64,000 bases of DNA from Pseudomonas fluorescens (GTDB lineage Bacteria > Pseudomonadota > Gammaproteobacteria > Pseudomonadales > Pseudomonadaceae). Position numbers and translations under genes: made by a program. Each line of letters starts with the position of its first letter. The stretch's first letter is position 1. Positions 33,439 through 42,007 of this stretch are shown piece by piece. The notes beneath the pieces were generated by a model, which was not told the origin of the DNA, searched no databases, and worked only from the letters and a program-made list of their open reading frames with translations. The stretch covers positions 124,001-188,000 of the forward strand of contig NZ_JSAK01000018.1 in NCBI RefSeq assembly GCF_000802965.1. The letters run 5' to 3'.

Positions 33439-33792
33439 ATGTCCAAGCAGATCCCCGTCAGTCATATGGCCTTCGTCCGAGCGCGCGCCGGGCGCTCGCA
33501 AGAACTCGGTGTGCGCCTGAGTGCGCTGATCGAGCCGTCCCGCGCCGCGCCGGGTTGCCTGAACTTTGCCTTGCAGCATTCGCAATGCGATCCAGAGCTG
33601 TGGCTGGTGTCCGGTTTCTGGGTCAACCAGCAGGCCATGACCGCGTACTTCAGTACCCCGTCCATGGAAATTTTTGCCGAGCTGGTCCAGGAATTGGTGG
33701 TCAACAGCCTCGATTTCCATACCTTCAAGGATGTCTCGGCAGCGCAGGCGCTCAGCCAGTCCGGGGCGGCGGTACACAAACTGGCCGGTTGA
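33439..33792 (+). CDS. Antibiotic biosynthesis monooxygenase (ABM) domain protein
   Basis: Small cytoplasmic ferredoxin-like alpha/beta protein of 117 residues. SHMAFVRARAGRSQELGVRL and EPSRAAPGCLNFALQHSQCD, then WLVSGFWVNQQAMTAYFSTP, match the ABM fold of cofactor-free oxygenases and heme- or quinol-active relatives. GGGAGG stands upstream of the ATG at 33439. The substrate is unknown. It is followed 42 bases later by a small conserved gene in the same direction. Confidence 0.75.
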   Translation: MSKQIPVSHMAFVRARAGRSQELGVRLSALIEPSRAAPGCLNFALQHSQCDPELWLVSGFWVNQQAMTAYFSTPSMEIFAELVQELVVNSLDFHTFKDVSAAQALSQSGAAVHKLAG

Positions 33793-33833
33793 GGGTTTAA
33801 TGGCGGCATTCTCAACTAGCCAGGATGCGCGAC

Positions 33834-34064
33834 ATGGCACGCAAAGCCTTTGAAACCTTCGAAGCGGTATCGGCCGTAGTCCCCCGTGAAGGCGGGTATT
33901 ACGCGGCAATCGCCACCAAAGCCATCGGCGGCTCGGGTGCGCCTCGCTTCAACAAACTGCTGGAAGAACAGATCTTCAAGACCGCCAAAGAAGCGGACGA
34001 AGCCGCCGCCCTGCAGCTGACTCACCTAAAGGGTGTCAGCGAAGACGGCGACCTGATCTGGTAA
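33834..34064 (+). CDS. Small conserved hypothetical protein
   Basis: No recognised function. The 76-residue product is soluble, with a basic start (MARKAFETFEAVSAVVPREG) and an acidic helical middle (KLLEEQIFKTAKEADEAAAL). AGGA lies 8 bases before the ATG at 33834; the ATG at 33825 has no spaced ribosome-binding site. It may be transcribed with the ABM gene. Its stop codon abuts the stop of the convergent flavin-reductase gene with no bases between, so the two messages must overlap. Confidence 0.65.
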   Translation: MARKAFETFEAVSAVVPREGGYYAAIATKAIGGSGAPRFNKLLEEQIFKTAKEADEAAALQLTHLKGVSEDGDLIW

Positions 34065-34694
34065 TTACTTCACCGCCCCTGGGCGGTACATCTTGAACAA
34101 TGCTTCAGGCCCCAGCTGAAAATAATCCGCCGGCCCACCGCCGCGCAGAATCGGTTCTGCCGCGGCGGTGTCGTACACCCCATCTTTCAACAGCCACTTG
34201 GCGATATGCACGGCGACCACTTCGCCGAGGATCAGCCAACTCGGCACCACATTCCCGTCCGCCCGCTGCAACTGAATGATCTGCGTGACCTTGCACTCGA
34301 AGGACACCGGGCTTTCGGCGACTCGCGGCACCTGAATGATTTTCGAGGCAACCGGGGTCAGCCCGGATAACTCGAATTCGTTCACCTGCGGCGCGACCAT
34401 GGCGCAGCTCTGATTCATCTGCTCGGCCAGTGGGCGAGTGGCGAGGTTCCAGGCGAATTCGCCGGTCTGCTCGATGTTATTCAGGCTGTCTTTGCGCCCG
34501 ATGCTGGAAAAACCAATGATCGGCGGAATGTAGTTGAAGGCGTTGAAGAAACTGTAAGGCGCCAGGTTCAAATGGCCGTTGGCATCCTGTGAAGAGATCC
34601 AGCCGATGGGACGCGGACCGACGATCGCGTTGAACGGATCGTGGGGCAGGCCGTGGCCGTTGGCGGGTTCGTAATAGTGGATGTCGTCGGGCAT
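34065..34694 (-). CDS. Flavin reductase-like flavoprotein (FMN-binding split barrel)
   Basis: FMN-binding protein of 209 residues of the DIM6/NTAB flavin reductase-like family. The core FNAIVGPRPIGWISSQDANG and LAPYSFFNAFNYIPPIIGFS are the usual flavin-binding strands, followed by CKVTQIIQLQRADGNVV. Members reduce free flavin or act as flavin-dependent oxidoreductases; the substrate is not evident. AGGAA lies about 8 bases before the ATG at 34694; a GTG six codons upstream is less likely. Convergent with the small conserved gene. Confidence 0.83.
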   Translation of the reverse strand: MPDDIHYYEPANGHGLPHDPFNAIVGPRPIGWISSQDANGHLNLAPYSFFNAFNYIPPIIGFSSIGRKDSLNNIEQTGEFAWNLATRPLAEQMNQSCAMVAPQVNEFELSGLTPVASKIIQVPRVAESPVSFECKVTQIIQLQRADGNVVPSWLILGEVVAVHIAKWLLKDGVYDTAAAEPILRGGGPADYFQLGPEALFKMYRPGAVK

Positions 34695-34773
34695 GGCGGG
34701 AATTCCTGGCACTCGCGGGAGGTGGACATAGTGCTAGGGGCAGCATCTTATTTCCAGTCCGGCACACGAAGAA

Positions 34774-34865
34774 TGTGGGAGCGGGCTTGCCCGCGATGAG
34801 GGCATTAAATTCAACATCAATGTCGACTGTTACATCGCCATCGCGGGCAAGCCCGCTCCCACAGG
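34774..34865. repeat. REP/REPIN element, family B variant
   Basis: Inverted pair GTGGGAGCGGGCTTGCCCGC and GCGGGCAAGCCCGCTCCCAC between the flavin-reductase and repeat-protein genes. Confidence 0.88.
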
Positions 34866-34909
34866 GTCTGTGCAATGTTTGGGGAATTGTGGTGCTCCAG
34901 AAATGATTA

Positions 34910-34929
34910 AGCCCGGCCGAAGCCGGGCT
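34910..34929 (-). terminator. Terminator hairpin after the repeat protein gene
   Basis: AGCCCGGC/GCCGGGCT stem with a 4-base loop, followed on the minus strand by TTAATCATTT, about 20 bases after the stop. A modest T-tract. Confidence 0.65.
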
Positions 34930-34948
34930 GTGGTCCCGCATTTGTGGA

Positions 34949-35242
34949 TCAGCTGACGGAAGCGCCGCCGGTGCGATCGTAGCCATCTTCGGCGACGGTG
35001 GCGCCGCCAGTGCGGTCGTAACCATCTTCAGCGAAAGTGGCGGAACCGGTGCGGTCGTAGCCATCTTCAGCGACGGTGGCGGAACCGGTGCGGTCGAAGC
35101 CATCAGCCGCGACGGTAGCGGAACCGGTACGGTCATAGCCGTCTGCTGCAACAGCGGAGCCAGTGCGGTCGAAACCGTCGGCGGCGAAAGAGTTGGCAGC
35201 CAGTACGGACAGGGCCAGGGCGAGGAACAGTTTGGTTTTCAT
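34949..35242 (-). CDS. Secreted 13-residue repeat protein (DGxDRTG repeats)
   Basis: Function unknown. The 97-residue product has a Sec signal (MKTKLFLALALSVLAANSFA, cut after SFA) and a mature part made almost wholly of six 13-residue repeats of the form (A/E)DG(F/Y)DRTG(S/G)A-x-x-A. The repeats are conserved at D, G, D, R, T and G and vary F/Y and A/E, and at DNA level they are 39-base tandem repeats. The ATG at 35242 has GGAG 8 bases upstream; an ATG two codons earlier sits too close to it. Small repeat proteins like this are known in Pseudomonas, but I cannot assign a role. It stands alone between terminators. Confidence 0.8.
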   Translation of the reverse strand: MKTKLFLALALSVLAANSFAADGFDRTGSAVAADGYDRTGSATVAADGFDRTGSATVAEDGYDRTGSATFAEDGYDRTGGATVAEDGYDRTGGASVS

Positions 35243-35564
35243 CTTCATTTCTCCAGGTTCTTTGGCGTTGTGTGTCTTGGGCATGGGTTTCATGCTACGC
35301 CAATTAAACTGATTAAAAAGCGCAAATAAATGCTAGTAACAATCGATTAACTTGATATTAAGGCCGTCAGACGTTTTCACTTTCAAGGTCTGAGTGAGCG
35401 CATCACAGTTAATCGATAAGGCAGGTTCAGGATGGGAGGCGAGCATTAACTCGTGATTAATCGGCCTTGCGCGGGAGTGAAGGATTTTTCATTCGGCGCC
35501 GAGCCAAACGAAAAAAAGGGGCAGATCCCGACGATCTGCCCCTTTTGTTGTATCGCCTCTGGAC
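35243..35564. other. AT-rich intergenic region upstream of the repeat protein
   Basis: About 320 bases holding the promoter region of the repeat protein (several TTAAT/TTAATCGATTAA-like AT-rich stretches) and the kgtP terminator. No gene supported. Confidence 0.55.
35512..35547 (-). terminator. Rho-independent terminator after kgtP
   Basis: Stem AAAGGGGCAGATC/GATCTGCCCCTTT with a 5-base loop and T/A runs on both sides, 18 bases after the kgtP stop. Confidence 0.92.
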
Positions 35565-36884
35565 TTAGTCCGTGAGGATCCGCGAATGCTTGCGGGTGTC
35601 TTTCATGGTGATGTACACCAGCAACGACACGGCAATGCATGCGGTGACGTACCAGTAGTAACCGGTTTCCATGCCGATGCTCTTGAACCACAGCGCGATG
35701 TATTCAGCGGTGCCGCCGAAGATCGATACGGTCAGTGCGTACGGCAGGCCGACGCCCAGGGCGCGGATTTCGGTCGGGAACAGTTCGGCTTTTACCACGG
35801 CGTTGATCGAGGTGTAGCCGCTGACGATGATCAGTGCCGCCATGATCAGGAAGAACGCGCCCCACCAGGTGGTGATGGTGTGCAGGGTGGTGAGGATCGG
35901 CACGGTGAACAGCGTCCCCAGAACACCGAAGGCAATCAGGATCGGCCGGCGACCGATTTTATCCGAGAGCCCGCCGATGATCGGTTGCAGGCACATGAAC
36001 AGGAACAGCGTGGCGGCAGAAATGGTGGTGGAGTCGGAGATGCTCATGCCGACGGTGTTCACCAGGTATTTCTGCATGTAGGTGGTGTAGGTGTAGAACG
36101 CCAGCGTACCGCCCATGGTCAGGCCGACCACGGTCATCAGTTCCTTAGGATGACGCATCAAGGTGCGCATCGCGCTTTCCTTGGCCTTTTCCTTCTTGGT
36201 GAACGACTCGGTTTCTTCCATGCCGCGACGCAGGTACAACGCAACTACGGCACACAGCGCGCCGATGGCGAACGGGATGCGCCAGCCCCAGGCGTACAGC
36301 TCTTCGGTGGTCAGCAGGTTCTGCAGGACGATCAGCACACCCAACGCTATGAGCTGACCGGAGATCAGCGTCACGTACTGGAAGCTGGAGAAGAAGCCAC
36401 GGCGTTCCTTGGTGGCCATCTCGCTGAGGTAAGTGGCGGAAGTGCCGTACTCGCCACCGACCGACAGGCCTTGCAGCAAGCGGGCGAACACCAGCAGGAT
36501 CGGTGCGCCGATGCCGATGGTTTCGTAGCTTGGGCTCAGGGCGATCAGCAGCGAGCCGAAGCACATCAGGTACACCGAGGCCATCAGAGCCTTTTTACGC
36601 CCGACTTTGTCGGCGTACAGGCCCATCAGCCAGCCCCCGATCGGACGCATCAGGAAGCCCACGGCGAAGATTGCGGCGGTGTTCAGCAGTTGTGCAGTGG
36701 TGTCGCCTTTGGGGAAAAAGGTCTTGGCGAAATACAGGGAGAAAGCGGCGTAGACGTACCAGTCATACCACTCGACCATGTTGCCAACGGAACCGCTGAA
36801 GATCGATTTGATACGGCTGGAGGTGGTGCGTACTTTTGTCGGCGAGGCAACCGACCCACGGGGCAGGGTATTGGAGTTATCCAT
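35565..36884 (-). CDS. kgtP: MFS alpha-ketoglutarate/dicarboxylate permease (KgtP-like)
   Basis: Proton symporter of 439 residues with 12 predicted helices, of the metabolite:H+ symporter family. VGNMVEWYDWYVYAAFSLYF and YADKVGRKKALMASVYLMCF are typical of KgtP. P. aeruginosa has a close relative (PA5530) that takes up alpha-ketoglutarate under MifR/MifS and sigma-54 control; here the transporter is beside mifRS. AAGGA lies 8 bases before the ATG at 36884. A sigma-54 promoter and two palindromic sites lie upstream. The first substrate guess is alpha-ketoglutarate. Confidence 0.88.
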   Translation of the reverse strand: MDNSNTLPRGSVASPTKVRTTSSRIKSIFSGSVGNMVEWYDWYVYAAFSLYFAKTFFPKGDTTAQLLNTAAIFAVGFLMRPIGGWLMGLYADKVGRKKALMASVYLMCFGSLLIALSPSYETIGIGAPILLVFARLLQGLSVGGEYGTSATYLSEMATKERRGFFSSFQYVTLISGQLIALGVLIVLQNLLTTEELYAWGWRIPFAIGALCAVVALYLRRGMEETESFTKKEKAKESAMRTLMRHPKELMTVVGLTMGGTLAFYTYTTYMQKYLVNTVGMSISDSTTISAATLFLFMCLQPIIGGLSDKIGRRPILIAFGVLGTLFTVPILTTLHTITTWWGAFFLIMAALIIVSGYTSINAVVKAELFPTEIRALGVGLPYALTVSIFGGTAEYIALWFKSIGMETGYYWYVTACIAVSLLVYITMKDTRKHSRILTD

Positions 36885-36947
36885 TGAAGGATCCTTCGTC
36901 TAATTATTTTTTATGGAGCGCGAATAAACGCAGCCTGCGGGGGCTAT

Positions 36948-36963
36948 AGCAGGAGGTGTGCCA
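36948..36963 (-). promoter_or_regulatory. Sigma-54 (-24/-12) promoter of kgtP
   Basis: On the minus strand TGGCACACCTCCTGCT matches the consensus TGGCAC-N5-TTGC class: GG and GC are exactly 10 bases apart, and only the first base of TTGC is a mismatch. It lies 64 bases before the kgtP start, leaving a leader of about 50 bases. Confidence 0.85.
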
Positions 36964-37006
36964 ACGGGTAGAGGGCCGGTTTAGAGGGGGCAAGCCGAAA
37001 GCATGA

Positions 37007-37018
37007 GCGGAAATCCGC
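37007..37018. promoter_or_regulatory. Candidate MifR upstream activator site 1
   Basis: GCGGAAATCCGC, a palindrome of 5-base arms extended to AGCGGA/TCCGCT at 37006-37019. It is about 45 bases upstream of the sigma-54 promoter. Partner of the site at 37040. Confidence 0.6.
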
Positions 37019-37039
37019 TTATTGCGTGCAGTGTGTCAG

Positions 37040-37051
37040 GCGGATTTTCGC
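37040..37051. promoter_or_regulatory. Candidate MifR upstream activator site 2
   Basis: GCGGATTTTCGC, whose reverse complement GCGAAAATCCGC differs from site 1 at one base. Centres are 33 bases apart, about three helical turns, on the same DNA face. Confidence 0.55.
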
Positions 37052-37065
37052 GCACGACCCGTAAC

Positions 37066-37157
37066 CTGTAGGAGCTGGCTTGCCAGCGATCCAGGCAGCG
37101 CGGTGTCTCTGGTAGACCGCGTTATCGTTCATCGCTGGCAAGCCAGCTCCTACAGGT
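37066..37157. repeat. REP/REPIN element, family B variant
   Basis: Inverted pair GTAGGAGCTGGCTTGCCAGC and its complement, directly after mifR and before the kgtP activator sites. Confidence 0.88.
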
Positions 37158-38482
37158 CAGAGAAACATTTCGCGCGAAAGTCCATGCCGCTGCATCTTTT
37201 CGTTGAACGTCCGGCGCGGCAGTTGCAACTCTTCCAGCACCGCTTTCACATCGCCCTTGTGCCGCGTCAACGCCGCGCGCAGGCATTGCGCTTCAAAGGC
37301 TTCCTGCTGCGCCGCCAGCGATTGGCCCGGCTCGACGCCCAGTGGTTCCGGCTCGCCAAGCCCCAGTACCTGACGTTCCGCGACGTTCGCCAATTCACGT
37401 ACATTACCTGGCCAGTCGTGACTCAGCAGATGGCTCAGCTGCGGGCCGCTTAACGGCGGGAAGGCGCGGCCCAGACGCTCGGCGGCGCTGCGGGCAAATG
37501 ACTCGAACAACAACGGAATGTCTTCGCGACGCTCGCGCAACGGTGGCAAACGCAACTCGGCGACGTTCAACCGATACGCCAGATCCTCGCGAAAACGCCC
37601 GGCTCGCGCTTCGTCGAGCAAGTCCGGTTTGGTCGCGGCGATGATCCGCAAGTCCACGCGAATGCTTTGGTTCGAACCCAGGCGCTCAAGCTTTTGCTCC
37701 TGCAATACCCGCAGCAGTTTCACCTGCTGCGCCAGCGGCATGCTTTCGATTTCATCGAGGAACAGCGTGCCGCCATCGGCGTATTCGAGCTTGCCGATAC
37801 GCTTTCCTTGAGCACCGGTGAACGCGCCGCTTTCGTGGCCGAACAACTCGGCTTCAAACAGTTGCTCGGGGATCGCCGCGCAGTTCAGTGCGACGAAGGG
37901 TTTATCGGCCCGAGGGCCGAAGTCGTGCAGGCAACGGGCGACCAGTTCCTTGCCGCTGCCGGTTTCACCACGAATCAGCACATTGACCGGCAACGCGGCC
38001 AGATCCAGCACTTGCCGACGCAAAGTCTGCAAGCCACGGGATACGCCCAGCAGCGTCGCATCGAGTTTGGCGCGGTTGTCCGCCTGTTCGTGCAGGGCGC
38101 GGTTTTCCAGCACTAGCCGACGTTTGTCCAGCGCTCGGCGCAGGCTGCCGAGCAGGGTCTCAGGGCTGAACGGTTTTTCCAGAAAGTCGTAGGCGCCATC
38201 GCGCATGGCATCCACCGCCATGGGCACGTCGCCGTGGCCGGTCAGCAGGATCACCGGCAGGTCGGCGTCGCGGCGCTGTACCTCGGCCAGCAGTTCCAGA
38301 CCGGTCATGCCGGGCATGCGCACATCGCTGAGAATCACTCCCGCATAATGATTCGGCAACTGCGCCAGGCACTCATCGGCACGACTGAACAACTGCACCT
38401 CGAAACCCGACAGGCTCAACCATTGTTCAACGGCGCTGCGAATGCTGCTTTCGTCGTCGACCACCATCACTGAATTCAGCAT
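37157..38482 (-). CDS. mifR: Sigma-54-dependent response regulator MifR
   Basis: NtrC-family response regulator of 441 residues. Receiver domain residues 1-120 (MVVDDESSIR, phospho-Asp in VILSDVRMPGMTGLELL, KPF lysine). The AAA+ domain at 140-370 has Walker A RGETGSGKELVAR and the sigma-54 contact loop ESGAFTGAQGKR, with GTLFLDEIESMP for Walker B. A Fis-type helix-turn-helix ends the protein (KAVLEELQLPRRTFNEKMQR). The start overlaps the kinase stop by 7 bases. In P. aeruginosa MifS/MifR control alpha-ketoglutarate use; the adjacent kgtP with a sigma-54 promoter supports the same role here. Confidence 0.88.
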   Translation of the reverse strand: MLNSVMVVDDESSIRSAVEQWLSLSGFEVQLFSRADECLAQLPNHYAGVILSDVRMPGMTGLELLAEVQRRDADLPVILLTGHGDVPMAVDAMRDGAYDFLEKPFSPETLLGSLRRALDKRRLVLENRALHEQADNRAKLDATLLGVSRGLQTLRRQVLDLAALPVNVLIRGETGSGKELVARCLHDFGPRADKPFVALNCAAIPEQLFEAELFGHESGAFTGAQGKRIGKLEYADGGTLFLDEIESMPLAQQVKLLRVLQEQKLERLGSNQSIRVDLRIIAATKPDLLDEARAGRFREDLAYRLNVAELRLPPLRERREDIPLLFESFARSAAERLGRAFPPLSGPQLSHLLSHDWPGNVRELANVAERQVLGLGEPEPLGVEPGQSLAAQQEAFEAQCLRAALTRHKGDVKAVLEELQLPRRTFNEKMQRHGLSREMFL

Positions 38483-40251
38483 GAGCCGTGGGCCTCCAGA
38501 TCGATGGGCAGGGTCAGGGAGAACACCGCGCCGCTGTCGTGATTATCGGCCGTCAGGCGACCGCCCGATTCGTGAACGATAGCGAAAGAAACGGCCAGTC
38601 CGATGCCCAGACCATCGCCCACGGGTTTGGTGGTGAAAAATGGATCGAACACTTTGGAAAGGTTTTCTTCAGCAATGCCGCCGCCGTTATCGATGACGCT
38701 CAGGCGCCACAATAATTCTTCGGCTTCGAGGCGAACTTCCAGGCGTTTGCAGGGTTTGTCCTGCATGGCATCGAGGGCGTTGCGCAGCAGGTTGATCAGC
38801 ACCTGTTCCAGGCGAATTGCATCGCCACGCACCCAGGCCGGACGCGTCAGGTGCAGCACCGTGCTGACCTGTTCGTCGCGTAACCGCGTGTCGAGCAGGT
38901 GCAGCGACTGGTCAACCACCGCCGCCAGATCCAGGCGTTCGCGCAAGCCGCTGGGGCTTTTGCGGGCGAAGGTTTTCAGGTGGCCGGTGAGGGCGGCCAT
39001 GCGCGTCAGCATGTCATCCACCGGTTTGAGCGCCTTGTAGGCGTCGTCGACGCGGCCGTGATCGAGCAGCAGGCGCAAGGTCGCCAATTGCATGCGTTGG
39101 GCGGTCAAGGGCTGATTGATCTCGTGGGCGAGGGCGGCGGACATTTGCCCAAGGGCGGCGAGTTTGGCCGATTGCACCAGACCTTCCTGGGCGGTGCGCA
39201 GATCCCGGGTGCGTTCTTCCACCAGTTGCTCAAGTTCCTCGCGACTGCGCTGGCGCAGTTTGGCCAACCGCCAGCGCTGGCTGAGAAAGAGCAGCAAAAA
39301 CACCAGCGTCAGCCACAAACCCGCCGCCGCGAGCGCTGCGTTACGGCTGTCTTCGAAGGCGACGTGGGGACGGCGCAACAGATGCAATGTCCAGCCTTCG
39401 GCACTCAACGGCAGGGATTCCCAGAGGTAGTCGGCCTTGCCATCCGGGCCATCGACCCGCGCCAGTTCACTGTTTTCGTCGAAGCGTCGCAGGGATTGAT
39501 AATCAAGCAGCGTCAGCGGTTGTTTGTCGTATTGGCGAGTGGCTTTGAGTTCGGCGTGATCGCTTTCAGTCAGCGGTTTCAATTGGCGATAGCGCCAGCC
39601 CGGCTGGTTGGCGATGAAGATGATCCCGCGAGCATCGCTGACCAGCAGCGTGTCGTTACCCTGGCTCCATTCGCGCTCCAGCTCTGGAAACTCCAGCTTC
39701 ACCACCATGGCGCCGAGAAACTGCCCGTCATCATTGGTGACGGCGCTGGACAGGAAGTAACCCGGAATCCCGCTGGTCACCCCCACGGCATAAAAGCGCC
39801 CGGTACCCTGGGTACGGGTCTGGCTGAAGTAGGGGCGGAAACCATAGTTGTGACCGACATAACTGCTGGGCAAACGCCAGTTGCTCGCCGCCACGGCCAG
39901 GCCGGTACGATCAAGCAGTTCAAGGGTCGAGGATTCGGCGGCGCCGTTGATCTGCTCCAGTTTTCGGTTCAGCAGTTCCTGTTGCTCGGGACTCACCGGG
40001 CCTTTGAGCGCGTCGCGCAATTGCGGGTCCAGCGCCAGAACCGAGGGCAGGGCGCGATAGCGTTCGATCAGGGTATGCAGGGAGGTGGCGTACAAGGCCA
40101 ATTGCTGATTGGCACGGGCGGCGTCCTCGACCATGGACTGGCGCACAGTGTGGCGCATGGCCAGGGTGGCTGCGATGGCGGCGCCGGCGATAATCAACAC
40201 GGTATACAGCGCCAGGCGCAGAGGGCGAGATGACTCAAACATGCTGGGCAT
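38476..40251 (-). CDS. mifS: Membrane sensor histidine kinase MifS (DctB-like)
   Basis: Inner-membrane kinase of about 591 residues, paired with mifR. One helix near residues 10-30 and a second near 300-320 frame a periplasmic double-Cache-like sensor (ATRQYDKQPLTLLDYQSLRR, SYVGHNYGFRPYFSQT). A coiled linker leads to the HisKA domain with the phospho-His in AALAHEINQPLTAQRM, then the ATP-binding domain with N box LLRNALDAMQ, G1 DNGGGI and G2 GDGLGIGLAV. The ligand is probably a C4/C5 dicarboxylate. ATG at 40251; an ATG three codons later (40242) is equally possible, as neither has a clear ribosome-binding site. Confidence 0.87.
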   Translation of the reverse strand: MPSMFESSRPLRLALYTVLIIAGAAIAATLAMRHTVRQSMVEDAARANQQLALYATSLHTLIERYRALPSVLALDPQLRDALKGPVSPEQQELLNRKLEQINGAAESSTLELLDRTGLAVAASNWRLPSSYVGHNYGFRPYFSQTRTQGTGRFYAVGVTSGIPGYFLSSAVTNDDGQFLGAMVVKLEFPELEREWSQGNDTLLVSDARGIIFIANQPGWRYRQLKPLTESDHAELKATRQYDKQPLTLLDYQSLRRFDENSELARVDGPDGKADYLWESLPLSAEGWTLHLLRRPHVAFEDSRNAALAAAGLWLTLVFLLLFLSQRWRLAKLRQRSREELEQLVEERTRDLRTAQEGLVQSAKLAALGQMSAALAHEINQPLTAQRMQLATLRLLLDHGRVDDAYKALKPVDDMLTRMAALTGHLKTFARKSPSGLRERLDLAAVVDQSLHLLDTRLRDEQVSTVLHLTRPAWVRGDAIRLEQVLINLLRNALDAMQDKPCKRLEVRLEAEELLWRLSVIDNGGGIAEENLSKVFDPFFTTKPVGDGLGIGLAVSFAIVHESGGRLTADNHDSGAVFSLTLPIDLEAHGSC

Positions 40252-40321
40252 TACACATGTGTACGGAGGGGGCGCACCATAACATGGGCTCCCGTGCCAT
40301 CCCATAAAAGCAATGTGTCCG

Positions 40322-40412
40322 CGTGTAGGAGCTGCCGCAGGCTGCGATCTTTTGATTTTGCTTTTTTAAAATCAAAGTCAAAAGATCGCAGCCTGCGGCA
40401 GCTCCTACAGTG
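40322..40412. repeat. REP/REPIN element, family A
   Basis: Near-perfect inverted GTAGGAGCTGCCGCAGGCTG-CGATC pair with an AT-rich loop, upstream of the mifS gene. Confidence 0.9.
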
Positions 40413-40427
40413 GGAACGAGTGGGCAA

Positions 40428-40468
40428 TAAAAAAGGCGACGGAGGCTAAACCCCAGTCGCCTTTTTTC
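40428..40468 (-). terminator. Rho-independent terminator after the fumarase gene
   Basis: AAAAAAGGCGAC/GTCGCCTTTTTT stem with a 15-base loop, 16 bases past the stop. Confidence 0.88.
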
Positions 40469-40483
40469 GGTCAGTCGAAGCGC

Positions 40484-42007
40484 TTACTGCACTTCCACCG
40501 CCAGGCTTTCACTGATCTTTTTCTGCCAGATGGCAGGACCGGTGATGTGTACCGACTCGCCATTGCTGTCGACGGCAACCGTCACAGGCATGTCTTTCAC
40601 GTCGAACTCGTAGATGGCTTCCATCCCCAGTTCGGCGAAAGCGACAACGCGGGATTTCTTGATGGCTTGTGCCACCAGGTAAGCCGCGCCGCCCACTGCC
40701 ATCAGGTACACGGCTTTGTGGTCCTTGATCGCTTCGATCGCGGTCGGACCGCGCTCGGATTTGCCGATCATGCCCAGCAGGCCGGTTTGCTCGAGGATTT
40801 GACGGGTGAACTTGTCCATCCGCGTCGCGGTGGTCGGGCCGGCAGGGCCAACCACTTCTTCGCGCACCGGATCAACCGGTCCGACGTAATAGATGAAGCG
40901 ACCTTTCAGGTCTACCGGCAGGGTTTCACCCTTGTTCAGCATCTCGACCATGCGCTTGTGCGCAGCATCGCGACCGGTGAGCATTTTGCCGTTGAGCAGG
41001 ACGGTTTCGCCCGGCTTCCAGCTCTGCACTTCTTCCGGAGTCAGGGTGTCGAGGTTGACGCGGCGGGCCGACGGACCTGCTTCCCAGACGATTTCCGGGT
41101 AGGCGTCCAGCGGCGGTGCTTCCAGCGAGGCAGGGCCGGAACCGTCGAGCACGAAGTGAGCGTGACGGGTGGCGGCGCAGTTCGGGATCATGCACACCGG
41201 CAACGAAGCGGCGTGAGTCGGGTAATCCATGATCTTCACGTCAAGCACGGTGGTCAGGCCACCGAGGCCCTGGGCGCCGATGCCCAACTGGTTGACCTTC
41301 TCGAACAGCTCCAGGCGCATTTCTTCGAGGCGGTTCTGCGGGCCACGAGCCTTCAACTCGTGAATGTCGATGGATTCCATCAACACTTCCTTGGCCATGA
41401 CCGCGGCTTTCTCGGCGGTGCCGCCGATGCCAATGCCGAGCATGCCCGGTGGGCACCAGCCGGCGCCCATGGTCGGAACGGTCTTCAGCACCCAGTCAAC
41501 GATCGAGTCGGATGGGTTGAGCATGGCCATTTTCGACTTGTTCTCGGAACCGCCGCCCTTGGCCGCCACGTCCACTTCCACGGTGTTACCCGGAACGATG
41601 GAGTAGTGGATAACGGCCGGGGTGTTGTCCTTGGTGTTCTTGCGAGCGCCCGCCGGGTCGGCGAGGATCGAAGCGCGCAGGACGTTTTCCGGCAGGTTGT
41701 AGGCGCGACGAACGCCTTCGTTGATCATGTCGTCCAGGCCCATGGTGGCGCCATCCCAACGCACGTCCATGCCCACGCGGACAAACACGGTGACGATGCC
41801 GGTGTCCTGGCAGATCGGACGGTGGCCGGTGGCGCACATGCGCGAGTTGATCAAAATCTGAGCAATGGAGTCGCGGGCTGCCGGCGATTCTTCGCGCAGG
41901 TAGGCCTCGTGCATCGCCTGGATGAAATCCACGGGGTGGTAATAAGAAATGAACTGCAGGGCGTCGGCAACGCTCTGAATCAGGTCGTCTTGCTTGATCA
42001 CGGTCAT
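40484..42007 (-). CDS. fumA: Class I (4Fe-4S) fumarate hydratase
   Basis: Iron-sulfur fumarase of 507 residues that interconverts fumarate and malate in the TCA cycle. The N-terminal alpha domain has Cys ligands in MCATGHRPICQDTGIVTVFV and GAGWCPPGMLGIGIGGTAEK. The C-terminal beta domain starts around residue 325 (VNLDTLTPEEVQSWKPGETV) and carries GPAGPTTATRMDKFTRQILE. It is a fused two-domain form like E. coli FumA/FumB. GAGGAG is upstream of the ATG at 42007. It is a single transcription unit. In P. aeruginosa the same gene (PA4333) sits next to a membrane GGDEF gene, as here. Because it depends on iron-sulfur clusters it is expected to be oxygen- and iron-sensitive. Confidence 0.94.
   Translation of the reverse strand: MTVIKQDDLIQSVADALQFISYYHPVDFIQAMHEAYLREESPAARDSIAQILINSRMCATGHRPICQDTGIVTVFVRVGMDVRWDGATMGLDDMINEGVRRAYNLPENVLRASILADPAGARKNTKDNTPAVIHYSIVPGNTVEVDVAAKGGGSENKSKMAMLNPSDSIVDWVLKTVPTMGAGWCPPGMLGIGIGGTAEKAAVMAKEVLMESIDIHELKARGPQNRLEEMRLELFEKVNQLGIGAQGLGGLTTVLDVKIMDYPTHAASLPVCMIPNCAATRHAHFVLDGSGPASLEAPPLDAYPEIVWEAGPSARRVNLDTLTPEEVQSWKPGETVLLNGKMLTGRDAAHKRMVEMLNKGETLPVDLKGRFIYYVGPVDPVREEVVGPAGPTTATRMDKFTRQILEQTGLLGMIGKSERGPTAIEAIKDHKAVYLMAVGGAAYLVAQAIKKSRVVAFAELGMEAIYEFDVKDMPVTVAVDSNGESVHITGPAIWQKKISESLAVEVQ

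Noticed and set aside
34949..35242. 39-base DNA repeats as a CRISPR or regulatory array
   Set aside because: They are in frame, encode 13-residue repeats after a signal peptide, and have no unique spacers.
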